This document shows positions 22,987 through 34,985 of a DNA stretch of 64,000 nucleotides, in pieces. Source of the DNA: Salticus scenicus. Taxonomy: Eukaryota; Arthropoda; Arachnida; Araneae; Salticidae. Below the pieces are notes generated by a model, which was given only the letters and a program-made list of their open reading frames with translations, was not told the DNA's origin and made no database searches. Within the stretch, counting starts at the first letter, position 1. Each line of letters starts with the position of its first letter. Where the stretch lies: contig OZ005649.1 of NCBI GenBank assembly GCA_963930645.1, positions 78,057,626 to 78,121,625 of the forward strand, written 5' to 3'. The position numbers were made by a program, and so were the translations under genes.

Positions 22987-24221
22987 CTTTAAACATCTTA
23001 AGATTCTAACCTACTTTTGGGAATTTTAAGCATTTTGTTTTAATTATTGTAACAATATTGTTTAAATTGATATAATGCTTAAATTAACGTAATGTGAAGT
23101 TGTTCCTTCACATATAATGAGTTTTAATTACAGTTTTAAATAAATGTAATAATTAATTACTATATTTTCAATAAATTAAATGTCTAAAAAAATATCTAAC
23201 GAAATTCTAAATTATCTTTTATATTTAATCGCATTTGTCTCTCTATAAATAAATATCTTATTTCTAATAATATTTTATCTGTTAATCTATTAAATAAATC
23301 TTCTGAGAACGAAATCGTATTCTTTAAAATTAATAATTTATTACTGCTAGTCATCTTTTTAAATGACGTCTCTCAGAATTTTTATCTCTCCTAAATCATT
23401 TAATAAAATAAAATATAAAAAATATTATTTTCATCTAGTAACCGTTGTATATATAAAGATTGCATTTCTTTCTTTCAAATTGCGTAAGTTTATTTATTAT
23501 AGCTAATTCGATCATTAATTTTCTGTTGTAACATCATTAAAGGGTAATTTATATTTTTTTGATGACAGGATGTGCAATAATTCACAGTCTTTCCGTCTCC
23601 CTTATGCAGACGATTTTCTGGCGATAAAATTTGGCATAGGCGATTAGCATAAATTTCTATAACAAACTGTATAAATTCAAAATATTTATATTAAAATCTT
23701 CGGGAGACAGGGGATTATGTTTGGATATAAAATTGGCGATGTTTTTCTAACTCTTGGCATATTTCGACAGTCTGTTTGAGATTGTTATTAAGAAAACTTC
23801 AGAATTCGCTCCTAGATCGTTGACAAGTAAATACGTACCCTTGAACCCTCTCTCTCACCTCATGCCTTTGCATTCTGGAAACTCACGAACTAGATATAGT
23901 GCCACTTTTTCAAAACTCTCCAAAATAAAAATATATTATTATTTATTACTCAGTCTGTGTTACTTTCTCGGCCATCTACATCTTTTACAGCAGAATGGAC
24001 CTGGACAGTGTAATGCAACAACTTATACAAGAATCACCGAACTACTACCTGATACGTAATGTTTAAATTAATGTAATGTTTAAATTATTAAAATAAACAC
24101 TGTATTATCATGTATAAGCAATAATAAAAAAGCAAACGAGCCCCTTCTTAAAGTGCTGAAAAAAAAAAATAACTATATTAAAAATAAGGTTTACACAAAT
24201 ATTCACCAAAGAGAAAATAGA
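22987..24221. other. No gene recognised
   Basis: Mostly AT-rich. The stretch 23550-24060 is less biased and includes a 101-codon plus frame (23754-24059) without recognisable motifs; it might be an old LTR or element fragment. Confidence 0.45.
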
Positions 24222-24873
24222 GAAAAATAATGAAATATTATATGTAACCATTGTTAGAACGATAAAATCCTCAAATTAATATGAAATATAATCAGACAAA
24301 CGGTAAAAAATTAATCATACGATAACAAATAAAGCAAGATATTATATTGTTATCAAAATACAAGACAAATTCGTAAATTGTTTTGTGATTCTAAGAATAG
24401 TTTGTAAGCAGTGGCGGTTCTACATTAAGGGCCAGCGGGGCACGGCCCCACCTAAATTTTTTCTCGATTAAAATAATAATAATAATAATAATAATTTTAT
24501 TTTTTATAACTATTCAAAAACATATATACAAAATAACTACGTCTATCTAATTTTTTCTTACTCTTCTTTCATTATCATTTATTTGTCAATTTATTTTTTC
24601 AGCTGTCACAGATCACTAATGACTCCCCTTCCTTATCTAAGAGAATAGGGCCTTTTTCAGCCGGCCCTAAATCGGCGTGTTTATTTGTACAGTTTATTCT
24701 ACTAGAAGATCGGTTTGACATATTTGGCGACTAATTGCTTTATCAGTTTAAGCACGCTGTAATTTTCTCGTCGTTGGGTCAGCGGACTCCTGGCCCTTTG
24801 GAACAAAACTATAGGGGAAAAAACTGTCTGTTAACCATGAGTAATATTTGGCGACTTCTGCATTACGTTTTTC

Positions 24874-24910
<37 letters not shown>

Positions 24911-26363
24911 TTTTGTTTCCTCATTGATTTTTCGGTGAATTTTTTAGAGTTATATATGACAGTTTAAAATTTTAGTGTTTGAAAAAAGAAATCTGGTAAT
25001 AGTCAAAAATATTTTCTAGACTAGCCTTTGAGATAAAATCTTGTATAAGAATTTAAGACCTCTTTAACTAAAGTGTTTTGAGTTTAAATGATGGGGGGGG
25101 GGGGGGGGATAAAAATAATATGCGATTTTTTTTTTTTCCTCTTTCAGAATACTGTGTTAAAACTTTTATGTAAATAAATTGTAAAATTTTTAGATAAATA
25201 ATTAACGGATTTACATGGATAAATGGATTAAATAGCTGCATAAAACTGTGATTTATTATTATTATTAAAGAATTTTTCTTTTAAATGCGATTTAACAGAA
25301 ATATTCGCAATATGTTTCTTTTTTCCTTATTTTCTTTTCTGTATTTTTTCTTTCTTTCTTTATTTTCTTTATTATTTTTTTTTTTAAGATGGTAGCCCGT
25401 TTTATTTTTTTATTTATTGAAAGTTAATTTAAATTATCTAAAATTAAGTGAGAAACATGTTTTTTTTTTTTTTTTTTTTTTTCTTTTTTAAATATGTATC
25501 CACATTACATTAATCATGACTTTCTAAATTCAAATAGATAAGAAACATGAATATAACACTTGGAATTCTATAATTAAAAGATTTAGGGATATAATTAGCG
25601 TAAGCTAAATAATATTACACTCTGAGACATTTGAATTTAAATTTTAATTGTGTGTAGTGTTAGGGTTAAAGCCAGTTGACTAAAAGAGGGTCCTAGACCT
25701 GAGTGGTGTACTCTCTGTAGAAAGTGTTTCTAAGTATTACATATCCCTTTTTATTTGAGTTTTGGAGAAAACCATAGTAAACTCCAAATGTATATGCCGA
25801 CGAAAGTGATCTGGTATCGAACTTGGAAATTTCCGTCTACTAGCTTCCAGGTATTTAGATTTTGATATTCCATTGATCAGAACATTGCAGAATTTTTCAA
25901 TTGTATTTATAAAACTAGTTTTGAAATAATTTTATGCAATGTTTTCCATAGTGTTGAAATTCGTCATCATAAAAAGAAAAAAAAAAAAAAAGAAAAATCC
26001 GAAATTTCATTTTACATCCCATTTTAATAATGTTTGTTTTCATGTTTGAATAATGAATAGTATTAAAGTTAAATTACGCATCATACGATGGATCGGGCCC
26101 CACCTGTGAAAATTTGCACGAGCCGCCACTGTTTGTAAGGTCTTATTCATAGCTGCACCTATATTTTCTCCCATCATGTTTCTTCATGTAAATGTCTACT
26201 GTCAATAATAACAAATTGTATAAGAACTATTAGACCTTTAAACGAAGGGGAGGAGAGACTTTTCACCGATATTTTACTTTTTACTTAAATTTAACATAAA
26301 ACACGGTTTAGAGTTCATGTGTATGGATGATAATCTAACTCACTAAGGAATTTCTCATACTTA
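24222..26363. repeat. Segment duplication copy 1, split by the hAT element
   Basis: Positions 24222-24408 joined to 26140-26363 give about 410 bases closely matching 26522-26929. Shared blocks include TCCTCAAATTAATATGAAAT, GACAAATTCGT.AATT, GGTCTTATTCATAGCTGCAC, TTTCTTCATGTAAATGTCTA and GTTCATGTGTATGGATGATA. The element at 24409-26131 interrupts it. Confidence 0.85.
24409..26131. mobile_element. Non-autonomous hAT-type element, 1.7 kb
   Basis: The ends are CAGTGGCGGTTC and the inverse of CAGTGGCGGCTCG, flanked by identical 8-base copies of TTTGTAAG (24401-24408 and 26132-26139). An 8-base duplication and CAGTGGCGG ends are typical of hAT elements. The uninterrupted paralogue at about 26698-26705 (TCTGTAAG context) is the matching empty site. 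Near both ends GGGGC/GGCCCC-rich sequence follows the TIR. The interior is AT-rich with T, G and A runs and no transposase frame, so it must have relied on another copy. Confidence 0.88.
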
Positions 26364-26521
26364 ACAGACACACAAACAGACAGACACACACAGAGACCAT
26401 TCGCTAAAAACATGATTTTCGTATTCAGGGGACCTCAGAACATGTAAATATAACAAAAACTCACGTTCGAAATATTGACCCTAAAACAATTCTTTCTCGA
26501 CCCTATGAGTAAGAGAAAGTA
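26364..26521 (-). repeat. Inverted copy of the AGAAAGT hairpin repeat
   Basis: A (CA)n-like ACAGACACACAAACAGACAG tract, a GGGGACCTCAGAACATG block and a terminal hairpin (26490-26520) correspond, in reverse, to the end and leader of 19130-19985. It separates the two copies of the ~410-bp duplication. Confidence 0.6.
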
Positions 26522-26929
26522 ATAATGAAATATTGTATATAACCATTGTTAAAAACAGAAAATCCTCAAATTAATATGAAATATAATCAGGCAAACGGAA
26601 AAAAATAATCATATGATATCAAGTAAAGCAATATATTATATTGTTACCAAAATATAAGACAAATTCGTTAATTATTTTGCGATTCTAAGAATAATCTGTA
26701 AGGTCTTATTCATAGCTGCACCTATATTTTCTCCCATGTTTCTTCATGTAAATGTCTATGGTCAATAATAACAAATTGTATAAAAACTAACTCCTTTATT
26801 AGAGCTTCTAAACGAAGAGAAGAGACTTTTCAACGATGTTTTACTTTTTACTTAAATTTAGCATAAACATTGGGTTTAGAGTTCATGTGTATGGATGATA
26901 ATCTAACTCACCAATGAATTTCTCGTACT
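26522..26929. repeat. Segment duplication copy 2 (hAT empty site)
   Basis: Uninterrupted paralogue of 24222-24408 plus 26140-26363. It holds a single TCTGTAAGGTC where copy 1 carries the 1.7-kb insertion. Confidence 0.85.
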
Positions 26930-27494
26930 TCCCGGATTGCCTGTTAGAACTCACATAAGAAGTATAGTATGTTCACTTTACTATTCGCCAAAAACACACC
27001 CGAAGACCTGTAGTATGTGGAAGGCTACGTTTTCCCCGAGTTATCTTGGTATAGCCGGTGAAGTGGTTAGAGGTGAATTAAATAGTTTAAATAAAGAAAT
27101 ACTTCACTTCTCTCTTTAAAACATCTTAACTGAAACTATTGATATACAAGTAAAAACTTTCCAACATCCAAAATTTAACTCCATGTACTTCTCTGAAACC
27201 AACGTCAAATAAACGGAAATTGAATGGACACTTCAATTAAACATTCAATTAAACTAAATCTCCATGGACCATCTACAGTTTCTCCGAAACCAAAGCCAGC
27301 TAAAGGAAATTTAACTGGCCCTCAACTAACTGAACTCTCCAAGAACAATTTACGCTTACAATTTCAGCGCAGTTCAGAACGATTAAGTGAGTGTGTGTAA
27401 CTTCACTACCTTACAGATTTGTATCAATTAATTAAAACTACATATTTTCATTAAAAATGTTTAAAAAAAAAAAGTAATACAAAAAGAAGAAAGT

Positions 27495-27558
<64 letters not shown>

Positions 27559-28425
27559 TTGTTGTTACGAGTTGGAATATATTTAATGATGTTGTTACCT
27601 TATTTTAGACCAAACATTACAGAAAAGGAGTATTACAAAAAGCAAACAATTTTGTACATTTCAAATAAAAACAAATATTAGAGTTATTTCTGCAGAAAAT
27701 AAATTATCTTACTTGTGAAAAATTGGCGTTTGTGGTAACCCACTTAAAAATATAAAAATAAAAATAAAAAAGAAATAAAAAAGCTTTTGTGTTTGTAAAA
27801 TACAGGAAGTAGTAAAAAAAAAGGTTTCTGCAAAAGAAAAGTCATTTTTGAGCACTGCTAAAGTATTTGTTTTTGTATATTACATACTGCGGAATAAAAA
27901 CGCGAAAAATTCTGTTCACAACAAACAATCAATAAGTTTATATATATATATAATAAATAAAATAAAAACTTTTTTAAAATTGTTTAATTTTTAATTTATA
28001 AATGTTAAAAATATACCATTGTTTCTTAAATATTGTTTTCTCGTAACACGACAGTAATAATTTTTCTAACTGTTGTTGTACCAATTCCTGCGGACATTTG
28101 TATATTTTCTTGTACAATCGGGAATAAAACTATTATTCGCGTTAAGAAAAAGAAAATCACTACAAATTAATGATAGCTTTCCAACATCTATGAATTAAAG
28201 ATTGTTATCTTTTAAAAAGTCTTATGTAATATTTTCCATTAAAAAAAAAAAAAAAAAAAAAAAAAAATGAATTTTTTTAAAGAATACCCAATTAGCAAAT
28301 TGAGAACGCTACTTTATAAATATTACTGATACTAATTAGATGGAATAGACATTTTCAGTTTAAATTTTCTTTTAATCAAAGAAAAGTGTATATGTACCAT
28401 CATATATAGTACGTATATATGTATA
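26930..28425. other. No gene recognised; long (TA)n tract
   Basis: Positions 26930-27420 are less AT-biased with a 60-codon frame of no recognisable content. A (TA)n microsatellite spans about 27498-27552 and a ~35-base poly(A) sits at about 28232-28267. Confidence 0.5.
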
Positions 28426-28573
28426 CAGTGTAAAAAATTTGTCGTATTTGCTGCCAGAAATCCTCTGTAATTTGAGAAAATACGTTCTGACAACATAATT
28501 TTTTCGTAAATTACGCGTATTTTCTCAAATTACAGAGAATGTCTGGCAAGAAATAGGCATATTTTTTACAGTG
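28426..28573. mobile_element. Short TA-flanked MITE with ~60-bp TIRs
   Basis: The ends read CAGTGTAAAAAAT and, inverted, CACTGTAAAAAAT, each flanked by TA (28424-28425, 28574-28575). The arms continue inward with TGCCAGA, CTCTGTAATTTGAGAAAATA and ACG. The whole 148 bases can fold into one hairpin. TA target sites suggest Tc1/mariner-driven mobility. A CTGCCAGAAATTTTCTGTAA relative occurs at about 46880-46900. Confidence 0.75.
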
Positions 28574-28578
28574 TATTT

Positions 28579-28609
<31 letters not shown>

Positions 28610-30589
28610 TAATTATCCTAAATTTATTTTGTTTTTTATAGATGTTTAGACCCACTGACAAATACAATAATAAAAAAAAAATATTTTTCGAACACTCAAT
28701 AAATTCAAAATGAAAAACATATAATATGATGACTACATATTTATAATATTTTCTTACGCAAAAATAAGAAGATAAGAGAAAGATATAACATATATAAACT
28801 GAGAATGAGTTTATCTCTATATCATCAAACGTGAAAAATTTCATAATATCATATATCTTTTTCAATCAAACGCCGTTGCTTGAGTTGAGTTCGTGAAAAA
28901 ATGAAAATTCTTTGAAGTATGGAAAATTCAAGCTAGAAACACACTCTCGTTAAGAAAAAATTTTTTTCTTCAAAATTTTTCTTCAAATTTTTAACATTTT
29001 GTTGAAAACGTTTTTTTTTTTTTTTTTTTTTTTTTTTTCTGATTTTTATGTTTCTTTGAAAGTGAAATTTAAAATAAATCAGTTGAAAGTACATAAAGTA
29101 TATATATTTTTTAATTATGTATTTCAAAGATTAGGATAATTAGCAAGGTTCTCAGCAATCATTATTTTGAGTACCACTTTTTAAACAGGAATCTCAATTA
29201 AGCGGTTGTAGTACATACTATTGAAAGAAGAATACAATGACTGTTTTGTATAAACAGCGGTATTCAAAATAGTGAGTGCAGAAAACTCTGTAAATAGTTT
29301 ATGGATATTGTAGCTTGACCATTTTTTAAAATATATTTATGTAATTGTTGCATTTACATGATAATTTTTAAAATAAAATTAGTATGTATATTTTTATTTC
29401 CATTCTGAATATATTGTGTAGGAATTATGCCACAAAGAAATTAAAATATAAAATAGAATATACAATGGATATTTTATAATTTTGTAATTTGATATATTAA
29501 TTAGACATATCTTAGCGATAGTTACTTACATTTTAATATTTTGGTATTTAATGAATAACACTTGTTATTTGAATTATTTAAAGCAATTTATGCACATCTA
29601 TGCATATTAATGCATACAGTTATGTTTTTCAAATTTAAATACAGTAATTAAGTGTGTACGACGACTAAAAACAATATTCTGACTAAATTATAATTAAATG
29701 TAAAAGTTTTATAATTATGATTCCCACACGCACAAACACACACACACACACACACACACACAAAGATTAAATTAAATTAAAAACAAATTCTCTCAATAGA
29801 AATTGGTATTTAAAAACCTAAACAACAACAACTACAACAACAAAATATGACGTTTATGAATTTATTTACTTTATTTTTCATATTTATTATAATATACATT
29901 ATATGTAATTAGAATCTCGAGCATCCATTATGCTTTTGACTACAAAAGTTATTGGGAGTAAAATAAATTACTTTAAGAACATAAGGAAAGTATATACACA
30001 ACATGTTAAATGCCCTCTGACTTCTATAAACAGATTTACGAAGATTAAAAATTGATATATCTTATTTAAAATTGCTAGAGCTTGTTTCTATTTAAACTAG
30101 TAAAATAATGGTACTAGTTTTTAAATTCGAATGTACTACTGTCTAATAGAATTTCTTTTTAAATAACATTAATAATTGATTCAGTTCTTCATTTAATCGT
30201 TCATTATTCAGCATCTATTGAACATTCATCATTATAAAGGGTGGCTAGAGACCCGCAATTTTTCACTGATTCTTCCAATTCTTCCAACTGTATATTTATA
30301 TGATATTTTTTTGCTTAATTAAACGAACAAATTTACTATTAAAGAAAAGTACTGGTGAAAGTATCAAGAAAAAGTATGGCTTGTCACAACTCTGTACTTA
30401 CGTTTCCATTTCGTTCAAAATGCTAAAAAATGAAATATCAATGAGCTTTTCAGCATAATTTGTCATATGTAAAATTATTTTTAGGAAAAAATTAGGGAAA
30501 ATGAACCAATAAATAAAAGAAAATAAAGATTTTTTTATATGTTACACAGAGGAAAAAGAATATAAAACCTTCCTCTAGAACGGGGAGTT
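28574..30589. other. AT-rich stretch with microsatellites
   Basis: (AC)n at about 28577-28600, poly(T) at about 29011-29038 and (CA)n at about 29735-29762. Small open frames match only these tracts. No gene was seen. Confidence 0.6.
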
Positions 30590-31015
30590 AGTCATTTTCT
30601 GAATTCCTAAACCAGAAATATTGAATTCCGAGTTATGCATACAAGGTAAACAAATAAGCTGAATAGGCGAAATGGACGTGATTTTTTATCTATACTTCTT
30701 TAGATGGAGAAACGATATTAAGTATATTATAAATATTATGTATTCTTTGTATTATGAGAAAATCCCGTTTGATTTCCTAAAATTAGGTCATAAATCAAAA
30801 TTATCGATAATAAAGCTCGCCTCTTGTTTTCTTATTTATTTGAGGAGATTTTTAAATAAATTTGATTACAATAATATAGGAAAACGCCATAGAATTCTAA
30901 CAGGGGTTTTCAGTACTCGCTATTAAAGGGAACCAGAATTTATAAAGATGACATGGAACTACTTTTACCAGAGTCATAATTTATTTTCTAGATGTCAGTC
31001 TCATATTTTTTTTTC
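30590..31015. repeat. Segmental duplication, partner of 60030-60510
   Basis: Shared blocks in the same order and orientation include ATTATAAATATTATG, TTTGATTTCCTAAAATT, GAGATTTTTAAATAAATTT, AAAGGGAAC.AGAATTTAT and TTTTCTAGATGTCAGTC. The copies are diverged and the 84-codon frame (30672-30926) is not conserved in the partner, which argues against coding. Confidence 0.75.
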
Positions 31016-32004
31016 AGTGTACAGGACTCATAATTATAAGTCAAAATTACAAAAAACGTATAAGTCAGAGTGTTGAAGCCTCGTTTAATATGATATAGGC
31101 GTATTTTATAATGATAAAATGCCTATTAAAGCAACATCGGGCATGACTAGCGCATAAGAGAATTCTTCCCGACAATACTGCGTTTTTCTTGGCGCTATCT
31201 TATGACACAAAATAGCTCTGAATAACTTTGTTATGCAGGGTTCGTAAGCGCGTATAACACTATTTCCCAGCAATGTCAAATGTTGCGAAGTTCTGAAAAT
31301 ACTTAGTTCATATATTTTATCGGTTAAATCAAGCCATTAGTTAAAATTGAATAAGGTTGTTCTTGTTATGTTAATTACAGTTTGAGTTAAGAAGTCTAGT
31401 TTTCGACGAAGTTTTCATGTATGGTTAATTAGGAAAGTATTTTTAAGGAATTTTGTTATAGCGGATATTTAAAGTGACATTCCAGTAATGACTTTTTTAT
31501 GAAGCGAGACCATTAAGATAAGTGAGTTCAGTTCTAGAGAATTCAGTTTAGAGTTGCGTTTTGTTTTCGAAGATGAGTTCTAGAAATCTATTGCTCGAGA
31601 ATTCTTCAGTACAGTTTTTGTTCGGCGAGTTACCGTATAAATTTATGAACGTTTTTTTTTTTTTTTTTTTTTAAACAAGTTACTTCAAGCAGATTATTTG
31701 TATAATTAAATTTCATTTGTCATCAACTATTTTAGTACACATGCACAGCAGTGCAAATAAACGTTTCACACATTTCTTAGGAATATGTAATATAACTCAA
31801 TATTTAGTGCATTGGGTTAGTACTTTTTTCCTCCATTTATAAAAGTTAGGGTTAATTTGTTGTTGTTTTTTTAATTCTCGTTCTTCATTTTACATCATTT
31901 ACATATTTACTGTAGAAAAATTGTTAATCAATAGGTTCAAGATAAGTCAGCCTCACAAATTTTATAGCTGTGAGCAATCAGGTCACACAAGTAGCAAGTT
32001 ACTA
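31016..32004. other. No gene recognised
   Basis: AT-rich with a weak hairpin (ATAGGC...GCCTAT) near 31096-31127 and a poly(T) near 31650-31672. Confidence 0.55.
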
Positions 32005-33252
32005 TTAGGTGTTATAATAAATTTTAAAAGCGTGCATCAAAGAAATGAATACGTAATTTAGAGCTGATAATGATACCTTTATTCATCAAAATAATCTAAT
32101 ACCTTACGCCATCAGTCAGGTAGTTCACAGATGACAGCAGTACAGAAAGGTTCCTCTTTTGACAGGAGGAAATAATCAGCCCATTTTCTTACTTCGTCTA
32201 CTGTACGGAAGTATACAGAAGACAAGGAATTCTGCATCGCCCTAAACAAATGGTAGTCCGAAGGGGCAAGGTCGAGGCTATACGCTGGGTGTCCCAAAAT
32301 TTCTCAGCCAGCGTTACTAACGTGCCCTTTACGGTATTGCAACTTGAAGCCTTGCACTGCCAAGGTGCAATTTGACTGGCTGCAAACCTCTGCGAGTAAA
32401 TGAAATTTTTTATCCATTTATTGCTTAAATCGCAGAAATTGTTGGTTATTTCGTTCAGCAAGTACATTTACACCGGGCTGCAACAGTTCGTAATGCAATA
32501 CTCCTTTCATATCCGAAAAGATGCATAGGAAAACTTTTTAACAGTGAATATCTCTTTTCGGCATTGATGCTGTTACTTCGCTGGGATTCACCCAATATTT
32601 TTTGCGTTTTGGATTGCCATAATATATGCATTTTTCATCTGTTATCATGATTTTTCACAAGAAAGATTTCTCGTGCTACCTGTTTAGCAAATTCATGCAC
32701 TTCAAAACACGGTCATCATTGTTTTTCTGGTTCAATGCATGTGGGACCCATTTTTTTGCCTTCTGAATTTTTCCCATTGCATGTAAGCTATTAGATTTTT
32801 TTTTTTTGTGATGCGCCTAATTGTGCAGCAAGTTCATTTTCCGTTTAAGATGTTTCTTTATCCAGAAGTGTTCAAAAATCATCATGGCTAGCCTTCAGTT
32901 TAGCGCCGCTACATCAAAATTGCCACCTTTAAAGCGTCAAAACTAATACTCACGTGTGATTTTTGATACAATATTCTTCCTCAAAATAGAACAAATTGAT
33001 TCAAATGTTTTTTCAGCACCTTTTTGCGGGTAAAACTCGCATAGAATACAGTGACGAGTAAATGTCATATCGTATGACATCTTGGATCTCTAAAATTTCA
33101 ACTTTACTTTCACTATTTCCCTAGTTTCTGCGTCGGTTTGATATCTCTAAACTGGTTTCTATCACATGACACAACTTCGGGGTACTGATTAGTACGCTAC
33201 TTTGAAGTAGACGTCATACAAAATTCGCGTTAAAACTTCTCACTACACCTAA
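32005..33252 (-). mobile_element. mariner element relic, 1.25 kb
   Basis: The inverted ends both begin TTAGGTGT and are flanked by TA (32003-32004 and 33253-33254). Similarity continues inward through a TTTTAA..GCG segment. Length and the minus-strand transposase remains match mariner elements. Confidence 0.88.
32080..33080 (-). pseudogene. mariner transposase, broken
   Basis: DNA-cutting/joining enzyme of the element above. A plausible start at 33080 gives MSYDMTFTRHCILCEFY. Then, across several stops and shifts, come RFKGGNFDV, a linker ending ENELAAQLG, a TDEK block with YYGNPKRKKYWV, and near the C-terminus TLVTLAEKFWDTQ and YSLDLAPSDYHLF, where the last catalytic Asp of the mariner D,D34D triad sits. 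The longest intact piece is 32112-32297. Frameshifts and an early stop after ELPD make it inactive. The subfamily is not assigned. Confidence 0.87.
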
Positions 33253-34985
33253 TAGATTCCAAATTCTATTTTACGATATGAATAAAAAAAGTAGATACAT
33301 TTTGGTATTCAGATCAGACATCCTAACACCTTTACGATATATGAAATAAATCGACTTCATATTACAATTTTTTTAGGTATTGAGTCGTAATTTATCTATG
33401 GAAGAAACATGCAAGAGAAAAAAAAAATAATAACTGAAATACATGATGGAAAAATAGTGCAGAAAGTAAAAGGTATGCTTTCTCTTAAAAGTAATCCGAG
33501 TTTTAAAAGATTTTTTAAATACAGATCATGTTGTTGGTTAAGGAACGACAGAAACAATAGAGTATAAGAAGGCACACATTTACACAGAAATTATGTTAAA
33601 TTCACGAACGCTTACATAATGTTTAAAATAATATAGAAAATTGTATTGTTGAATTTTTCAATAAAGTTATATTTCACTTTTTCATACATAATAATTAAAA
33701 CTGGATATGAAATATCTAAATTTTAAAAACTACATATGAATGGATAAAACTTCGCATATTCCACCTTTTTTATACATAGTTAAAACTAACTTTATAAAAC
33801 AAGTTTAATGTAATTATAAACAGGAAATTTAAAACTATCGCCATAATAAAAAAAATATTTACTGTCATACTCATTAAATTTAAACACAAACTGTCGTTTT
33901 TAGAGAAAAAATAAATAGTACACAACATGCAAATTTATTTCAGATAAATGCAATATAATTTGAATTTTTTAGTATGTTAGAACATAGTTCCAGAATGTTA
34001 CAAAATTATTTTTATTTATCTTGTTTCACAAAAAGCCCTCTAATGGGATTAAATTTTTCAAACGCTCTTATGGTGTCCCAAAGGTTCTATTTTCAGTCAT
34101 TTCAAGCAGAACTGTTACAGGAATGTAATATATAGCAAGTAATATTTCAAAAAACACATTTAGAGCTTCGTTTTGTTATTGTGTTCTTAATATTATATTT
34201 TTGGGGTAATTTATAAAAAACAAATGTCTGGAAATTAAACAAAGAGTGTAAAGTACAAAGTGACATACTTTTAATATATTATTTGAGACTTTGGCTTATT
34301 CTTTATTTAAACAAGTATATGTTGAATTTATTTTTAAAATTTCAATTTTTAAAATATTCTGAATTGTGACATTAAACAGAATGAAATTTTAATAAATAAA
34401 AGTCTGTTTATGTAAATAGCATGAATTCTAAAACAACATAAACTTCTACTAAATTTTTCTCCTTTTTGTGTTTATACAGAAATATTTTTCTTGTAAGTTT
34501 ATAATACACCAGTCCTCCGATGAACGTACGAACCGTACAAGTTATCGTACACGTAACTGCCAAGTCTCGGATTTTGGAGGGAGATTTGAGACTAGAAAAT
34601 TTCTGTAATAAATTTTACTTCATTAAATCGTGAAAATTTAATATGAAATATCTCTCTCAAAAAATATTGGTGTGAAACCAGAAATAAAAATTAAAAAAGT
34701 TAGCAAGTAGCATCGTGTGGTTGGCAACGCTGCCTCCGAATTTTAGATTTATACGCTTTCCTGTTTATTTATGATGATTATAATATAAGTATCTTTCAAA
34801 TATAAGCAAAATTACATTTTATCAATTGAATTTAAAATGGAATTTTTAGTATGATAATTTTAAATTGATATTAATGACTTTGTATATAAATTTAGTAATA
34901 ATAATAAATAAATAATATAAATAAATAATTAATAATAATAAAAAAGTGTTTTTTTTTTCACTTTTATAAATGTTAATAGACTATA
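33253..34985. other. No gene recognised; one duplicated block
   Basis: Positions about 33985-34205 are paralogous to 55310-55530. Positions 34508-34550 carry several GTAC-containing short repeats (ACGTACGAACCGTACAAG) of unknown meaning. The remainder is AT-rich. Confidence 0.5.
33985..34205. repeat. Segmental duplication, partner of 55310-55530
   Basis: Shared blocks: TAATGGGATTA..TTTCAAACGCT, TCCCAA.GGTTCT.TTTTCAG, TCATTTCAA.CAG, AATATTAT.TTT followed by GG.TAATTTAT. Both copies are in the same orientation. Confidence 0.7.

Noticed and set aside
28577..29762. Regular short repeats as a possible CRISPR-like array
   Set aside because: They are simple (AC)n and (CA)n microsatellites without unique spacers.
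30672..30926. 84-codon plus-strand frame
   Set aside because: The diverged duplicate at 60030-60510 does not keep the frame, so selection on coding is unlikely.
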